Origin: Maritimibacter sp.
Lineage (GTDB): Bacteria > Pseudomonadota > Alphaproteobacteria > Rhodobacterales > Rhodobacteraceae
DNA length: 8,531 nucleotides
Direction: 5' to 3'
NCBI GenBank assembly: GCA_020441225.1
Contig: JAGRMP010000059.1
Coordinates: forward strand, 1-8,531
The position numbers were made by a program, and so were the translations under genes. This document shows, in pieces, positions 1 to 6,551 of this stretch. Numbering within the stretch: position 1 is the stretch's first letter; every line of letters begins with the position of its first letter. The notes beneath the pieces were generated by a model. It made no database searches. It was not told the DNA's origin and saw nothing but the letters and a program-made list of their open reading frames with translations.

Positions 1-513
1 ACCATCGTCTACGTGACCCACGACCAGATCGAGGCGATGACCATGGCCGACAAGATCGTGGTGATGCGCGACGGCCGGGTCGAGCAGATCGGCTCGCCGC
101 TCGATCTCTACGACACCCCCGACAATGTCTTCGTCGCGGGGTTCATCGGCTCGCCGTCGATGAACTTCATCAAGGGAAAGATCGCTGTGCAGGACGGGCG
201 CAAGGTCTTCGTTTCCGAAGACGGTCTGGCGCTGCCGACGCCCGAAACGCCCGCCGCCGAGGGCGCCGAGGTCACCTACGGGATCCGGCCCGAACATATC
301 GCGATCGGGCCGGGTGGGGTTCCGGTCCGGGTGGTGGTGACCGAACCGACCGGCTCGGAGACGCAGGTTTTCGCCAAGTTCGGCACCGCGCTGCTCGACG
401 CCGTCGTCAAGGAGCGGGTGCGGGCGAAGAACGGCGACGAGCTGAGTTTCGTGATCGATCCGGCAAGCGTGCACCTGTTCGACCGCAAGAGCGAGCTGCG
501 CCTCTCGTCGTGA
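1..513 (+). CDS. smoK: Polyol/sugar ABC transporter ATP-binding protein, C-terminal part (5' truncated by window edge)
   Basis: This is the 3' end of a MalK/UgpC/SmoK-type ATPase that energises import of a sugar or polyol at the cytoplasmic face of the inner membrane. Reading frame 1 is open from the first base and gives 170 residues. It begins in [13 protein letters not shown], which is the H-loop (switch histidine, fragment residue 7). Walker A, the LSGGQ signature and Walker B therefore lie upstream of the window. Fragment residues from about 55 to the end form the MalK-type regulatory (TOBE/OB) region, starting after GSPSMNF and including the characteristic YGIRPEHI segment. Full family members are about 330-370 aa, so about half is missing. 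The substrate cannot be read from an ATPase alone. The name smoK rests on the downstream mtlK and xylB, as in the Rhodobacter sphaeroides polyol operon. UgpC or MalK-like ATPases are look-alikes. Confidence 0.85.
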   Translation, partial: TIVYVTHDQIEAMTMADKIVVMRDGRVEQIGSPLDLYDTPDNVFVAGFIGSPSMNFIKGKIAVQDGRKVFVSEDGLALPTPETPAAEGAEVTYGIRPEHIAIGPGGVPVRVVVTEPTGSETQVFAKFGTALLDAVVKERVRAKNGDELSFVIDPASVHLFDRKSELRLSS

Positions 514-521
514 TCCTCGAC

Positions 522-599
522 GTCCGGGCCCGCGGCCGGACGGCGCGGGGCCCGGACCATGTGGAGGCGCCCGCGCCCGCCCGCGCGAGGTCGGGCGCC
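522..599 (+). other. Two GC-rich hairpins in the smoK-HAD intergenic gap
   Basis: The 115-bp gap between the ATPase stop and the HAD start holds two inverted repeats. The first has perfect 10-bp arms GTCCGGGCCC (522-531) and GGGCCCGGAC (548-557), extendable inward by about 3 bp with one bulge. The second has 8-bp arms GGCGCCCG (566-573) and CGGGCGCC (592-599). Neither is followed by a T-run, so a classical intrinsic terminator is unlikely. An mRNA-stabilising or partial-termination element between transporter genes and enzyme genes is a reasonable inference. Confidence 0.5.
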
Positions 600-628
600 G
601 GTTCCAGTAAGAAAGGTGTCGATCGCCG

Positions 629-1333
629 ATGTGCAAAGCCGTGGTTTTCGATCTCGATGGGTGCCTTGTCGACAGCGAACCTCTCTCCCTGGAAGCGACC
701 GCCGCCGAGATGCGCGCCGTCGGCATCGAAGATGCGACCGCCGCTTCGGTCGGTGCGGAATTCCTCGGTGTGACCGTCGCCGTGGTCTGCGAGCGGGTCG
801 CCCAGCGCACCGGCCGGCCCTGTCCGCCGGATTTCCAGAGCCGGATCGAGGCGCGGCTGTTTCGCGCCTATGCCGAGGGGCTCGCGCTCATCCCGGGCGC
901 CCGCGCGCTGGTCGAACACCTGGCCGAGGCCGGCGTGCCGATGGCCATCGCCACCGGCGGCTCGCGCGCGCGCATGGCCAAGACGCTGGAGTTCGCCGGG
1001 CTCTCGGATTTCTTCCGGGGGCGGGGGTTCAGTGCCGAACAGGTTGTCCGCGGCAAGCCGGCGCCGGATCTGTTCCTGTTCGCCGCCGAGGCGCTCGGTG
1101 TCGATCCGGCCCACTGCCTGGTCGTCGAGGATTCGCCCCACGGCATCAAGGGCGGTGCGGCGGCCGGCATGACGGTCTTCGGCTTCACCGGCGGCGCCCA
1201 TCTCGAGGGCCGCCGCGAAGCCCATGCGGCCACATTGGCGGCGGCGGGGGCGACGGCGGTTTTCGACGACATGTCATTGCTCGCGCAGGCCCTTCTGAAA
1301 CGGCTCGACATCGACCGGGAGCGGAACGGATGA
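629..1333 (+). CDS. HAD-superfamily hydrolase (beta-phosphoglucomutase / phosphatase-like)
   Basis: This 234-residue cytosolic HAD subfamily IA protein carries all four motifs. Motif I is FDLDGCLVDSE with nucleophile Asp8 and acid/base Asp10. Motif II is IATGGSR with Thr109. Motif III Lys143 is in VRGKPAPDLF, and motif IV is VVEDSPHG with Glu167 and Asp168. Residues about 15-85 form the alpha-helical C1 cap. The length is normal for phosphatases or beta-phosphoglucomutases of this group. The ATG at 629 places motif I at the N-terminus as expected. The only Shine-Dalgarno-like stretch, GAAAGG at 611-616, is about 12 bases upstream and therefore weak. Similar HAD genes occur in polyol operons, where the enzyme might remove phosphate from a polyol or ketose phosphate. 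That role is inferred from position only and the substrate is unknown. Its stop overlaps a 17-codon ORF that precedes mtlK. Confidence 0.88.
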   Translation: MCKAVVFDLDGCLVDSEPLSLEATAAEMRAVGIEDATAASVGAEFLGVTVAVVCERVAQRTGRPCPPDFQSRIEARLFRAYAEGLALIPGARALVEHLAEAGVPMAIATGGSRARMAKTLEFAGLSDFFRGRGFSAEQVVRGKPAPDLFLFAAEALGVDPAHCLVVEDSPHGIKGGAAAGMTVFGFTGGAHLEGRREAHAATLAAAGATAVFDDMSLLAQALLKRLDIDRERNG

Positions 1334-1383
1334 CCGATCGCGATCCAGGCGCGCCTGGCGGCGCCCCATCGACCTCCAACTGA
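1330..1383 (+). CDS. Possible 17-aa coupling or leader mini-ORF between HAD gene and mtlK
   Basis: An ATG at 1330 overlaps the HAD stop as ATGA and opens a frame encoding MTDRDPGAPGGAPSTSN. It ends with TGA at 1381-1383, ten bases before the mtlK ATG. The overlap geometry is that of translationally coupled genes, and the end lies where ribosomes could be handed on to mtlK, whose own Shine-Dalgarno is weak. The reading frame contains a perfect 14-bp palindrome, CCAGGCGCGCCTGG (1345-1358). The peptide has no recognisable domain and may simply be chance or a decayed tail of the HAD gene. Confidence 0.25.
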   Translation: MTDRDPGAPGGAPSTSN

Positions 1384-1393
1384 CAGGTTTGCC

Positions 1394-2866
1394 ATGACCC
1401 TCAAGCTTTCCGACGCAACGCTTCCCCAGCTCCCCGAAACCGTGAAACGGCCCGGCTATGACCGTGCCGCCCTGCGCCCCGGTATTGTCCACATCGGGCT
1501 TGGCAATTTCCACCGCGCCCACCAGTCGTGGTACCTGCACCGGCTGATGCAGCAGGGTCTCGCGCAGGACTGGGCGATCGTGGGCGCGGGCGTGCGCCCC
1601 TACGATGCCGAGCAGCGTGCGAGAATGGCGGCGCAGGATTACCTCACCACGCTGATCGAGCTGGACCCCGGGGGCAGCTCGGCCGAGGTGGTCGGCTCGA
1701 TGATCGACTATGTCGAGGTCGCAGAGGGCAACGGCCCGTTGATCGCGCGCATGGCCCAGCCCGACGTCCGGATCGTGTCGCTCACCGTCACCGAGGGCGG
1801 CTACTACATCGATCCGGCAACCAAGGGGTTCGACGCGAAACACCCCGACATCGTCCACGACGCCGCCAATCCCGACAGGCCCAGGACTGCTTTCGGCGCC
1901 ATCGTGGCCGCGCTGCGCAAACGGCGCGAGACCGGCGTTGGCCCGTTCACCGGCCAGTGCTGCGACAACCTGCAATCGAACGGCGACGTGCTGCGCCAGA
2001 CCGTGGTCTCGCTTGCCCGCCTCTCCGATCCGGAGCTCGCGGACTGGATCGACGCGAATTGCACCTTTCCCAACGCGATGGTCGATTGCATCGTGCCCGC
2101 CACCGGGCCCAAGGAGGTGGCGCTGGCGGCCGGGTTCGGCATCGACGACGCGGTGCCGGTCACGCATGAGAACTTCCGCCAGTGGGTGATCGAGGACAGG
2201 TTCTGCCGCGGCCGACCGGATTGGGACAAGGCCGGGGCGCAGTTTTCCGACGACGTCCACGGCTACGAGATGCAGAAGATCCGCATCCTCAACGCCGGGC
2301 ACCAGGTGGTGGCCAACGTGGCCGAGATCCTGAACGTCGGGATCGTCTCGGAGATCATGGCCCATCCCAAGCTCAGGGGGTTGCTCCACAAGGTCGAGAT
2401 GGAAGAGATCGTGCCCCATGTCACCCCGGTGCCCGGGATGACGCCGGCGCAGTATCTCGAGTTGATCGAGGCGCGGTTTTCCAACCCGGCGATCGTCGAT
2501 ACCACCCGGCGGATCGCGTTCGACGGCTCGTCGCGCCATCCGGGCTTTGTCCTGCCCACCGTGCGCGATGCGCTCGCGGCCGGCGCGCCCATCGACGGGC
2601 TTGCGCTGGTCGAAGCGGCTTGGAATAGGATGTGCGAGGGCATCCGCGACGACGGTTCGGAGATCGAGCCCAACGATCCGTTCTGGGACGACCTGACGGC
2701 GACGGCGAAGCGGTCGCGGGAAGACCCGCGGGCCTGGCTCGCGATGCGCCACATTTACGGTGACCTTGGCGACGACACCCGTTTCGCCGGCGCCTTTGAG
2801 AAATGGCTCGGCAAGATCCGGGCCGACGGCATGGACGCGGCACTGGATGCCTATCTGGAAGGATGA
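1394..2866 (+). CDS. mtlK: Mannitol/polyol 2-dehydrogenase (long-chain, NAD-dependent)
   Basis: This enzyme oxidises D-mannitol to D-fructose, and in related enzymes also D-arabinitol or D-sorbitol, with NAD+ in the cytosol. The 490-residue product matches the roughly 490-aa long-chain polyol-specific dehydrogenases such as Pseudomonas fluorescens mannitol 2-dehydrogenase. The N-terminal Rossmann domain starts with IVHIGLGNFHRAHQ (about residues 31-44). VTEGGYY follows, then a CDN motif with Asn192. The C-terminal catalytic domain contains QKIRILNAGH with Lys295, Asn300 and His303, the same numbers as the catalytic and substrate-binding residues known in the P. fluorescens enzyme. The ATG at 1394 has only a poor Shine-Dalgarno (AGG about 8 bases upstream), which suggests coupling to upstream translation. 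XylB follows after 4 bp, so the two are surely co-transcribed. Exact polyol preference cannot be read from sequence. Fructuronate or altronate oxidoreductases belong to the same family but are less consistent with a xylB neighbour. Confidence 0.93.
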   Translation: MTLKLSDATLPQLPETVKRPGYDRAALRPGIVHIGLGNFHRAHQSWYLHRLMQQGLAQDWAIVGAGVRPYDAEQRARMAAQDYLTTLIELDPGGSSAEVVGSMIDYVEVAEGNGPLIARMAQPDVRIVSLTVTEGGYYIDPATKGFDAKHPDIVHDAANPDRPRTAFGAIVAALRKRRETGVGPFTGQCCDNLQSNGDVLRQTVVSLARLSDPELADWIDANCTFPNAMVDCIVPATGPKEVALAAGFGIDDAVPVTHENFRQWVIEDRFCRGRPDWDKAGAQFSDDVHGYEMQKIRILNAGHQVVANVAEILNVGIVSEIMAHPKLRGLLHKVEMEEIVPHVTPVPGMTPAQYLELIEARFSNPAIVDTTRRIAFDGSSRHPGFVLPTVRDALAAGAPIDGLALVEAAWNRMCEGIRDDGSEIEPNDPFWDDLTATAKRSREDPRAWLAMRHIYGDLGDDTRFAGAFEKWLGKIRADGMDAALDAYLEG

Positions 2867-2870
2867 AACG

Positions 2871-4325
2871 ATGACCACCTATCTGGGCCTTGATCTTGGC
2901 ACCTCTGGGCTGCGCGCCCTGCTGATCGATGCGGACGGCGCGCCACTCGGCTCGGCCGAGCGCCACTACCCGGTTGCCAACCCGCATTCGGGCTGGTCCG
3001 AACAGGACCCGGCCGATTGGATCGCGGCGCTCGACGCGGCGCTGGGCGAGCTGCGCGCGAACCATCCGCAGTATTCCGAGGTCAAGGGGATCGGCGTCGC
3101 GGGCCACATGCATGGGGCGACGCTGCTCGACGCGGAGGGGGCGGTGATCCGGCCCTGTATCCTGTGGAACGACACCCGCAGCCATGCCGAGGCGGCGGCG
3201 CTCGATGCCACGCCGGATGTCCGGGCGCTCTCGGGCAATATCGTGTTCCCCGGCTTCACCGCGCCGAAGCTCGAATGGGTGCGCGCGCATGAGCCGGAAA
3301 ACTACGCCCGGGTGGCGAAGGTGCTGCTGCCGGCGGCCTATCTCAACTACCACCTGACCGGCGAGTATGTCGCCGACATGTCCGACAGCGCCGGAACCTC
3401 CTGGCTCGATGTCGGCGCGCGCGACTGGTCGCAAGTGCTGCTGTCGGCCGGGCACATGCGCGCGGACCAGATGCCGCGGCTCGTCGAGGGCAGCCAGGTG
3501 GCCGGGCGGCTGCGGCCGGAGCTGGCCCGCGCCTGGGGTCTGGGCGAGGACGTGGTCGTTGCCGGCGGGGCCGGCGACAACGCCGCGGCGGCCTGCGGGA
3601 TCGGGGCGCTGAACGAAGGCCAGGGCTTCGTCTCGCTGGGCACGTCCGGGGTGCTGCTGGCGGCACGCGACGGCTATGCGCCCGCGCCCGAAACCGCGCT
3701 GCACACCTTCTGCCACGCGGTGCCCGGACGCTGGTACCAGATGGGCGTGATGCTGTCGGCCACCGACAGTCTGAACTGGCTGGCGAAGATCACCGGCAAG
3801 AAACCCGCGGAGCTGACAAAACCCCTCGGCGACGTGCTGCAGCCGCCGGGCCGGGTGCGGTTCCTGCCCTATCTCTCGGGCGAGCGCACGCCGCATAACG
3901 ACGCCGAGATCCGCGGGTCTTTCACCGGCCTCGGGACCGACACCACGCTCGACGACATGACCCGGGCGGTGCTCGAAGGCGTGGCCTTCGGGCTGCGCGA
4001 TTCCTACGAAGCGCTGAAGGCGACCGGGGCACATGTCGACAGCCTGTTCGCCATCGGCGGCGGCGCGGCTTCGCAGTACTGGCTGAAACTCATCGCGACC
4101 GTGCTCGATCTGCCGCTCACCCTGCCGCGCGGCGGCGAGTTCGGTGCGGCCCTCGGGGCGGCGCGGCTCGGCATGGCCGCGGCGACCGGGGCAGAGGCGG
4201 AAGAGATCATGGTCCCACCGGAATCCGGCGAGGTCACCCAGCCCGAACCGGCGCTGCGCGATGCCTATGAAGCGGCCTACGGGAAGTTCCGCGCGACCTA
4301 TCCGGCGGTGAAGTCGGTTCAATAA
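2871..4325 (+). CDS. xylB: Xylulokinase (FGGY family)
   Basis: This enzyme phosphorylates D-xylulose to D-xylulose 5-phosphate with ATP in the cytosol, feeding the pentose phosphate pathway. The 484-residue protein has the same length as Escherichia coli XylB. The first FGGY domain opens with YLGLDLGTSGLR (Asp8, the nucleotide-phosphate site). GHMHGATLLD follows at residues 78-87, with Met80, His81 and Gly82 corresponding to the known xylulose-contacting MHG triplet. ILWNDTR is at 97-103. AGGAGDNAAAA carries Asp236, equivalent to the catalytic Asp233 of E. coli. The second domain shows FVSLGTSGV and the IGGGAASQYW adenosine motif. E. coli has Gln where this protein has His79 next to MHG. The start at 2871 is chosen over an in-frame ATG at 2760, because the upstream extension lies inside mtlK, and GGAAGGA at 2857-2863 provides a Shine-Dalgarno. 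With MtlK it completes arabinitol or xylitol use. Confidence 0.93.
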   Translation: MTTYLGLDLGTSGLRALLIDADGAPLGSAERHYPVANPHSGWSEQDPADWIAALDAALGELRANHPQYSEVKGIGVAGHMHGATLLDAEGAVIRPCILWNDTRSHAEAAALDATPDVRALSGNIVFPGFTAPKLEWVRAHEPENYARVAKVLLPAAYLNYHLTGEYVADMSDSAGTSWLDVGARDWSQVLLSAGHMRADQMPRLVEGSQVAGRLRPELARAWGLGEDVVVAGGAGDNAAAACGIGALNEGQGFVSLGTSGVLLAARDGYAPAPETALHTFCHAVPGRWYQMGVMLSATDSLNWLAKITGKKPAELTKPLGDVLQPPGRVRFLPYLSGERTPHNDAEIRGSFTGLGTDTTLDDMTRAVLEGVAFGLRDSYEALKATGAHVDSLFAIGGGAASQYWLKLIATVLDLPLTLPRGGEFGAALGAARLGMAAATGAEAEEIMVPPESGEVTQPEPALRDAYEAAYGKFRATYPAVKSVQ

Positions 4326-4350
4326 GCCGGCGGCCGGCGGCCGGGTGCGG

Positions 4351-4377
4351 GGCGCGGGCCGGAGGCCCGACCGCGCC
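4351..4377. terminator. Hairpin at the convergent xylB / PfkB-kinase junction
   Basis: The 56 bp between the convergent stops of xylB (4325) and the minus-strand kinase (4382) are almost entirely G and C. They contain GGGCC (4356-4360), a GGA loop and GGCCC (4364-4368), extended by C4355-G4369 and, after a small bulge, by GGCG (4351-4354) with CGCC (4374-4377). There is no T-run on either strand, so it is only a candidate bidirectional terminator, judged mainly by position. Immediately upstream, 4326-4344 is a short 7-bp-period repeat of GCCGGCG. Confidence 0.5.
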
Positions 4378-4381
4378 TCCC

Positions 4382-5395
4382 TCAGTCGCGCCAGCCCCAG
4401 CTTTCGGCGAGCGCCAGCACCTTGTCGGCGCTCTCCACCGCCGCGTAGGTGCCGGTCGCGCGCAGGCTGGCGGCGGAGGTCGCGTGACCCATCCTCAGGC
4501 AGCGTTCCGGCGACCAGCCGAGGTAACGGCCATAGAAAAACCCGGCGGCGAAGGCATCGCCCGCCCCATTGGCGCCGCAATAGGCTTCGGGCGGGACCTT
4601 CACGGACGGCACGAAGACCGTCCCGCCGTCCCGCGCGGCCAGCACCGCGCCGGTTGTGAAATGCACCGCGACCAGGTCCATCGCGCCGGTCTCCAGCACG
4701 CTTAGTGCCGCGCGTTCGACGGCGCGCGTATCGGTCTCTCCGTCTGCGCCCGTGTCCATATGCGCCAGCGCCCCGATCTCGAAATCGTTGCAGACCAGCG
4801 TGGTGAGATGCGGCAGGCAGGGCAGGATGATCTCGCGGAGCGCGTCTGCGGTGGTGCTGACCAGTTCGAGGTTGGTTTCCAACCCGGCCAGCCGGGCGCG
4901 CTTCAGGACCGTCACCCAGCCGTTTGGGTCGCCCTCCCAGGGGCCGTCCATCTTCTCGTGGATGCTGGGCAGGCCGAGGTGCAGGAACCGGGCGTGGGTC
5001 CGGGTGAAATCGAAGTGATCCGGCGTCATCTGGGGCGCCGTGCCGAGAAAGGCGATGTGGGTCCGCTTTCCGCTGGCAATCGAATGATAGGCGTCGGTGG
5101 TCTCGGTCGGCGCGTCGGCGGTACGGGTGAACCCGCTGGTGTCGATCCCGTAGCTTTCAGCGACCGATACGAGATAGTCGCCGTCGGCATCGGTGCTCAG
5201 GAGTGTTTGCGTCTCGACCGGCACGGAGGGGTCGAGCTTGCGCAGATCGATGGCGAAATTGCAGGCCGAGCCGCCGCCCGCCCGTTCGACCGCGCGCACC
5301 GTCGTCACCCGGTCCTCTTCGGGCCAGGCATCGACCGTGATGTTGCGGTCGAGGCAGAACGTGCCGGCGGTCAGGAACCCGATACGGTCTCCCAT
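4382..5395 (-). CDS. PfkB/ribokinase-family carbohydrate kinase, substrate unknown
   Basis: This 337-residue cytosolic kinase of the PfkB family is expected to transfer phosphate from ATP to a sugar or sugar-derivative hydroxyl. It opens with the family's first beta strand and sugar-site pattern (GFLTAGTFCLDRNI). The glycine-rich substrate motif GGGSACNFAID is at residues 40-50, and VCNDFEI at 201-207 resembles the Asn-x-x-Glu metal/phosphate region. The signature CGANGAGDAFAAGF includes the anion hole and catalytic base Asp280. The usual Asp-Thr before GAGD is replaced by Gly-Ala (residues 274-275), a noticeable deviation. The start at 5395 is supported by GGGAGGAGG ending about 3-5 bases upstream. 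The aldolase-like gene stops only 15 bp before it, so the two form an operon. Pairing suggests that it phosphorylates a ketose-like intermediate that the aldolase then cleaves, as in LacC/LacD, IolC/IolJ or YihV/YihT. Which sugar is involved cannot be told from the sequence. Confidence 0.88.
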   Translation of the reverse strand: MGDRIGFLTAGTFCLDRNITVDAWPEEDRVTTVRAVERAGGGSACNFAIDLRKLDPSVPVETQTLLSTDADGDYLVSVAESYGIDTSGFTRTADAPTETTDAYHSIASGKRTHIAFLGTAPQMTPDHFDFTRTHARFLHLGLPSIHEKMDGPWEGDPNGWVTVLKRARLAGLETNLELVSTTADALREIILPCLPHLTTLVCNDFEIGALAHMDTGADGETDTRAVERAALSVLETGAMDLVAVHFTTGAVLAARDGGTVFVPSVKVPPEAYCGANGAGDAFAAGFFYGRYLGWSPERCLRMGHATSAASLRATGTYAAVESADKVLALAESWGWRD

Positions 5396-5410
5396 GTCCT
5401 CCTCCCGTGA

Positions 5411-6394
5411 TCAGACGACGTTGGCTTTCAGGACCTCTTCGGTGAGCGCCAGATCGTCGTCGAGCGGCCGGTGCGGCGCGATACCGGCGGCGTCCAGGTC
5501 GCCGTGATAGGCCTTGACCCCCTCTTCGGAGGTGATCCCGTTTTCGATCACCCGCCGCATCGCCCGGATCATCAGCACGCTGTCCTCGGCATAGTAGATC
5601 TTGCGCCCGAACAGGGCGACGCGGGCGCCGTATTTCTCGGCCTGGGCGATCAGTTCGAGGCAGTCGCGCGTGGTCCCGGCGCCGCCGCCGAGAATGCCGA
5701 AGATCAGGTTTTCGGGATCGTAGTGCGCGATCTCTTCCGTGGCGGCCGGGCCGTTGTAGGCGGCCTTGAGGAAGATCGGCCGGTCGAGATGCGAGACGCC
5801 CGCGAGGATGCGCGCGATCATGTCGTTGTTGTAGGCCGCGAAATCGCCGGTGGTCGTTTCGACGGGAAACGCAGGGTTGAAGACCTCGAGGAAATGGCGG
5901 ACGCCGGCGTCGGAGGCGTCTTCCCGGAAGGCCGCGTATTCCTCGATGGTGTGCAGATCCTGTTCGAGATCGTTGTAGAGCGTGATCGCGTATAGGCCGA
6001 GATCGGTGAGCGGCTTCGTGCGTTCGAGCAGGGCGGTGCGGAACGGCAGGGCAGGGCTCTTCGCATAGGTCCCGCCGCGCGGGTGCCAGATGTCGGAGGT
6101 GTCGTTGTAGCGCACTGCGGGCGTGATCTCGGTTTTGGCGAACACGCCCTCCCGGGTCAGCACTTCGGCGGTGGAGACCGACATCAGCATGATGTCCACG
6201 AGATCGCTTGCGACCACTTTTTTCATGTCGTCGCGGTAAGCGCGGAGCGGCTTCATCCGGCCATCCGGCGCCTTGCCGGGCGTGGCACAGCCGAACGCCA
6301 TGTCGCCGTCCTTGGCGTCGGCGATGATGAAATCCGTGGGGGCGTAGGCGCCGGCCTGGATCGCGGCGAGTTTCCGGTCGAGACGTTTTGTCAT
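5411..6394 (-). CDS. Class I aldolase-like TIM-barrel protein (DeoC/LacD-type fold), substrate unknown
   Basis: I do not recognise a characterised family member, but the 327-residue product reads as a beta/alpha barrel of the class I aldolase group. Visible barrel strands include DFIIADAKDGDMAFG (residues 21-35), VDIMLMS (66-72), LYAITLYND (134-142), PIFLKAAYNG (206-215), NLIFGILGGGAG (229-240) and ARVALFGRKIYYAED (257-271). Lys210 sits where the Schiff-base lysine lies in such enzymes. GGGAGTTRD (236-244) followed by FGRKI (262-266) resembles a phosphate-binding GG plus GR pair. The start at 6394 (MTKRLDRKL) is preferred over an open extension to 6616. That extension crosses the likely promoter and a low-complexity repeat, whereas GAGGA lies about 8 bases before this ATG. 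It is the first gene of an operon with the PfkB kinase. A phosphorylated-sugar aldolase is inferred. An isomerase or a non-catalytic barrel remains possible. Confidence 0.78.
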   Translation of the reverse strand: MTKRLDRKLAAIQAGAYAPTDFIIADAKDGDMAFGCATPGKAPDGRMKPLRAYRDDMKKVVASDLVDIMLMSVSTAEVLTREGVFAKTEITPAVRYNDTSDIWHPRGGTYAKSPALPFRTALLERTKPLTDLGLYAITLYNDLEQDLHTIEEYAAFREDASDAGVRHFLEVFNPAFPVETTTGDFAAYNNDMIARILAGVSHLDRPIFLKAAYNGPAATEEIAHYDPENLIFGILGGGAGTTRDCLELIAQAEKYGARVALFGRKIYYAEDSVLMIRAMRRVIENGITSEEGVKAYHGDLDAAGIAPHRPLDDDLALTEEVLKANVV

Positions 6395-6440
6395 GGCTTG
6401 TCCTCGGGGCAGGGCGACCGGGCCGGGACGGGTGTGGACC

Positions 6441-6469
6441 GACTCGATTGACGTGTTTGCACGGGTCAA
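6441..6469 (-). promoter_or_regulatory. Candidate promoter and overlapping dyad operator of the aldolase-kinase operon
   Basis: On the minus strand a consensus-like -35 TTGACC (6469-6464) is followed after 16-17 bp by a poor -10 (around 6447-6441), 47-53 bases before the aldolase ATG. Over it lies a dyad: on the plus strand TTGACGTG (6448-6455), TTTG, then CACGGGTCAA (6460-6469). The arms TTGA/TCAA and CGTG/CACG pair, with two extra G residues on one side. This size and shape fits a LacI- or DeoR-type operator, but no regulator gene is in the window. The call rests on position and symmetry only. Confidence 0.4.
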
Positions 6470-6551
6470 GTTTACGCGCCTTCGCGTGCCGTGAAAACGG
6501 CCGGTCCGCCGTGTGTCGAATTGGTCGCGGACCCGGTTCCGTCGGGACGCG

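Noticed and set aside
2760..2870. Upstream ATG at 2760 as the XylB start
   Set aside because: It lies inside mtlK. The ATG at 2871 begins exactly at the conserved YLGLDLGTS strand and gives the family's 484-residue length.
1274..2878. 534-codon open frame on the minus strand across mtlK
   Set aside because: It is entirely antisense to a well-supported dehydrogenase with intact catalytic motifs. Composition is His/Arg/Gly-rich with no domain.
2421..4580. 719-codon open frame on the minus strand across xylB and beyond
   Set aside because: It is antisense to mtlK, xylB and the start of the kinase region, has Arg/Gly/Pro-rich composition and no motifs. Long antisense frames are expected in such GC-rich codon-biased DNA.
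4382..6394. Naming the kinase-aldolase pair as YihV/YihT (sulfoquinovose) or IolC/IolJ (inositol)
   Set aside because: The gene-pair logic fits, but I cannot match the sequences to those families by eye and no other pathway genes are in the window.
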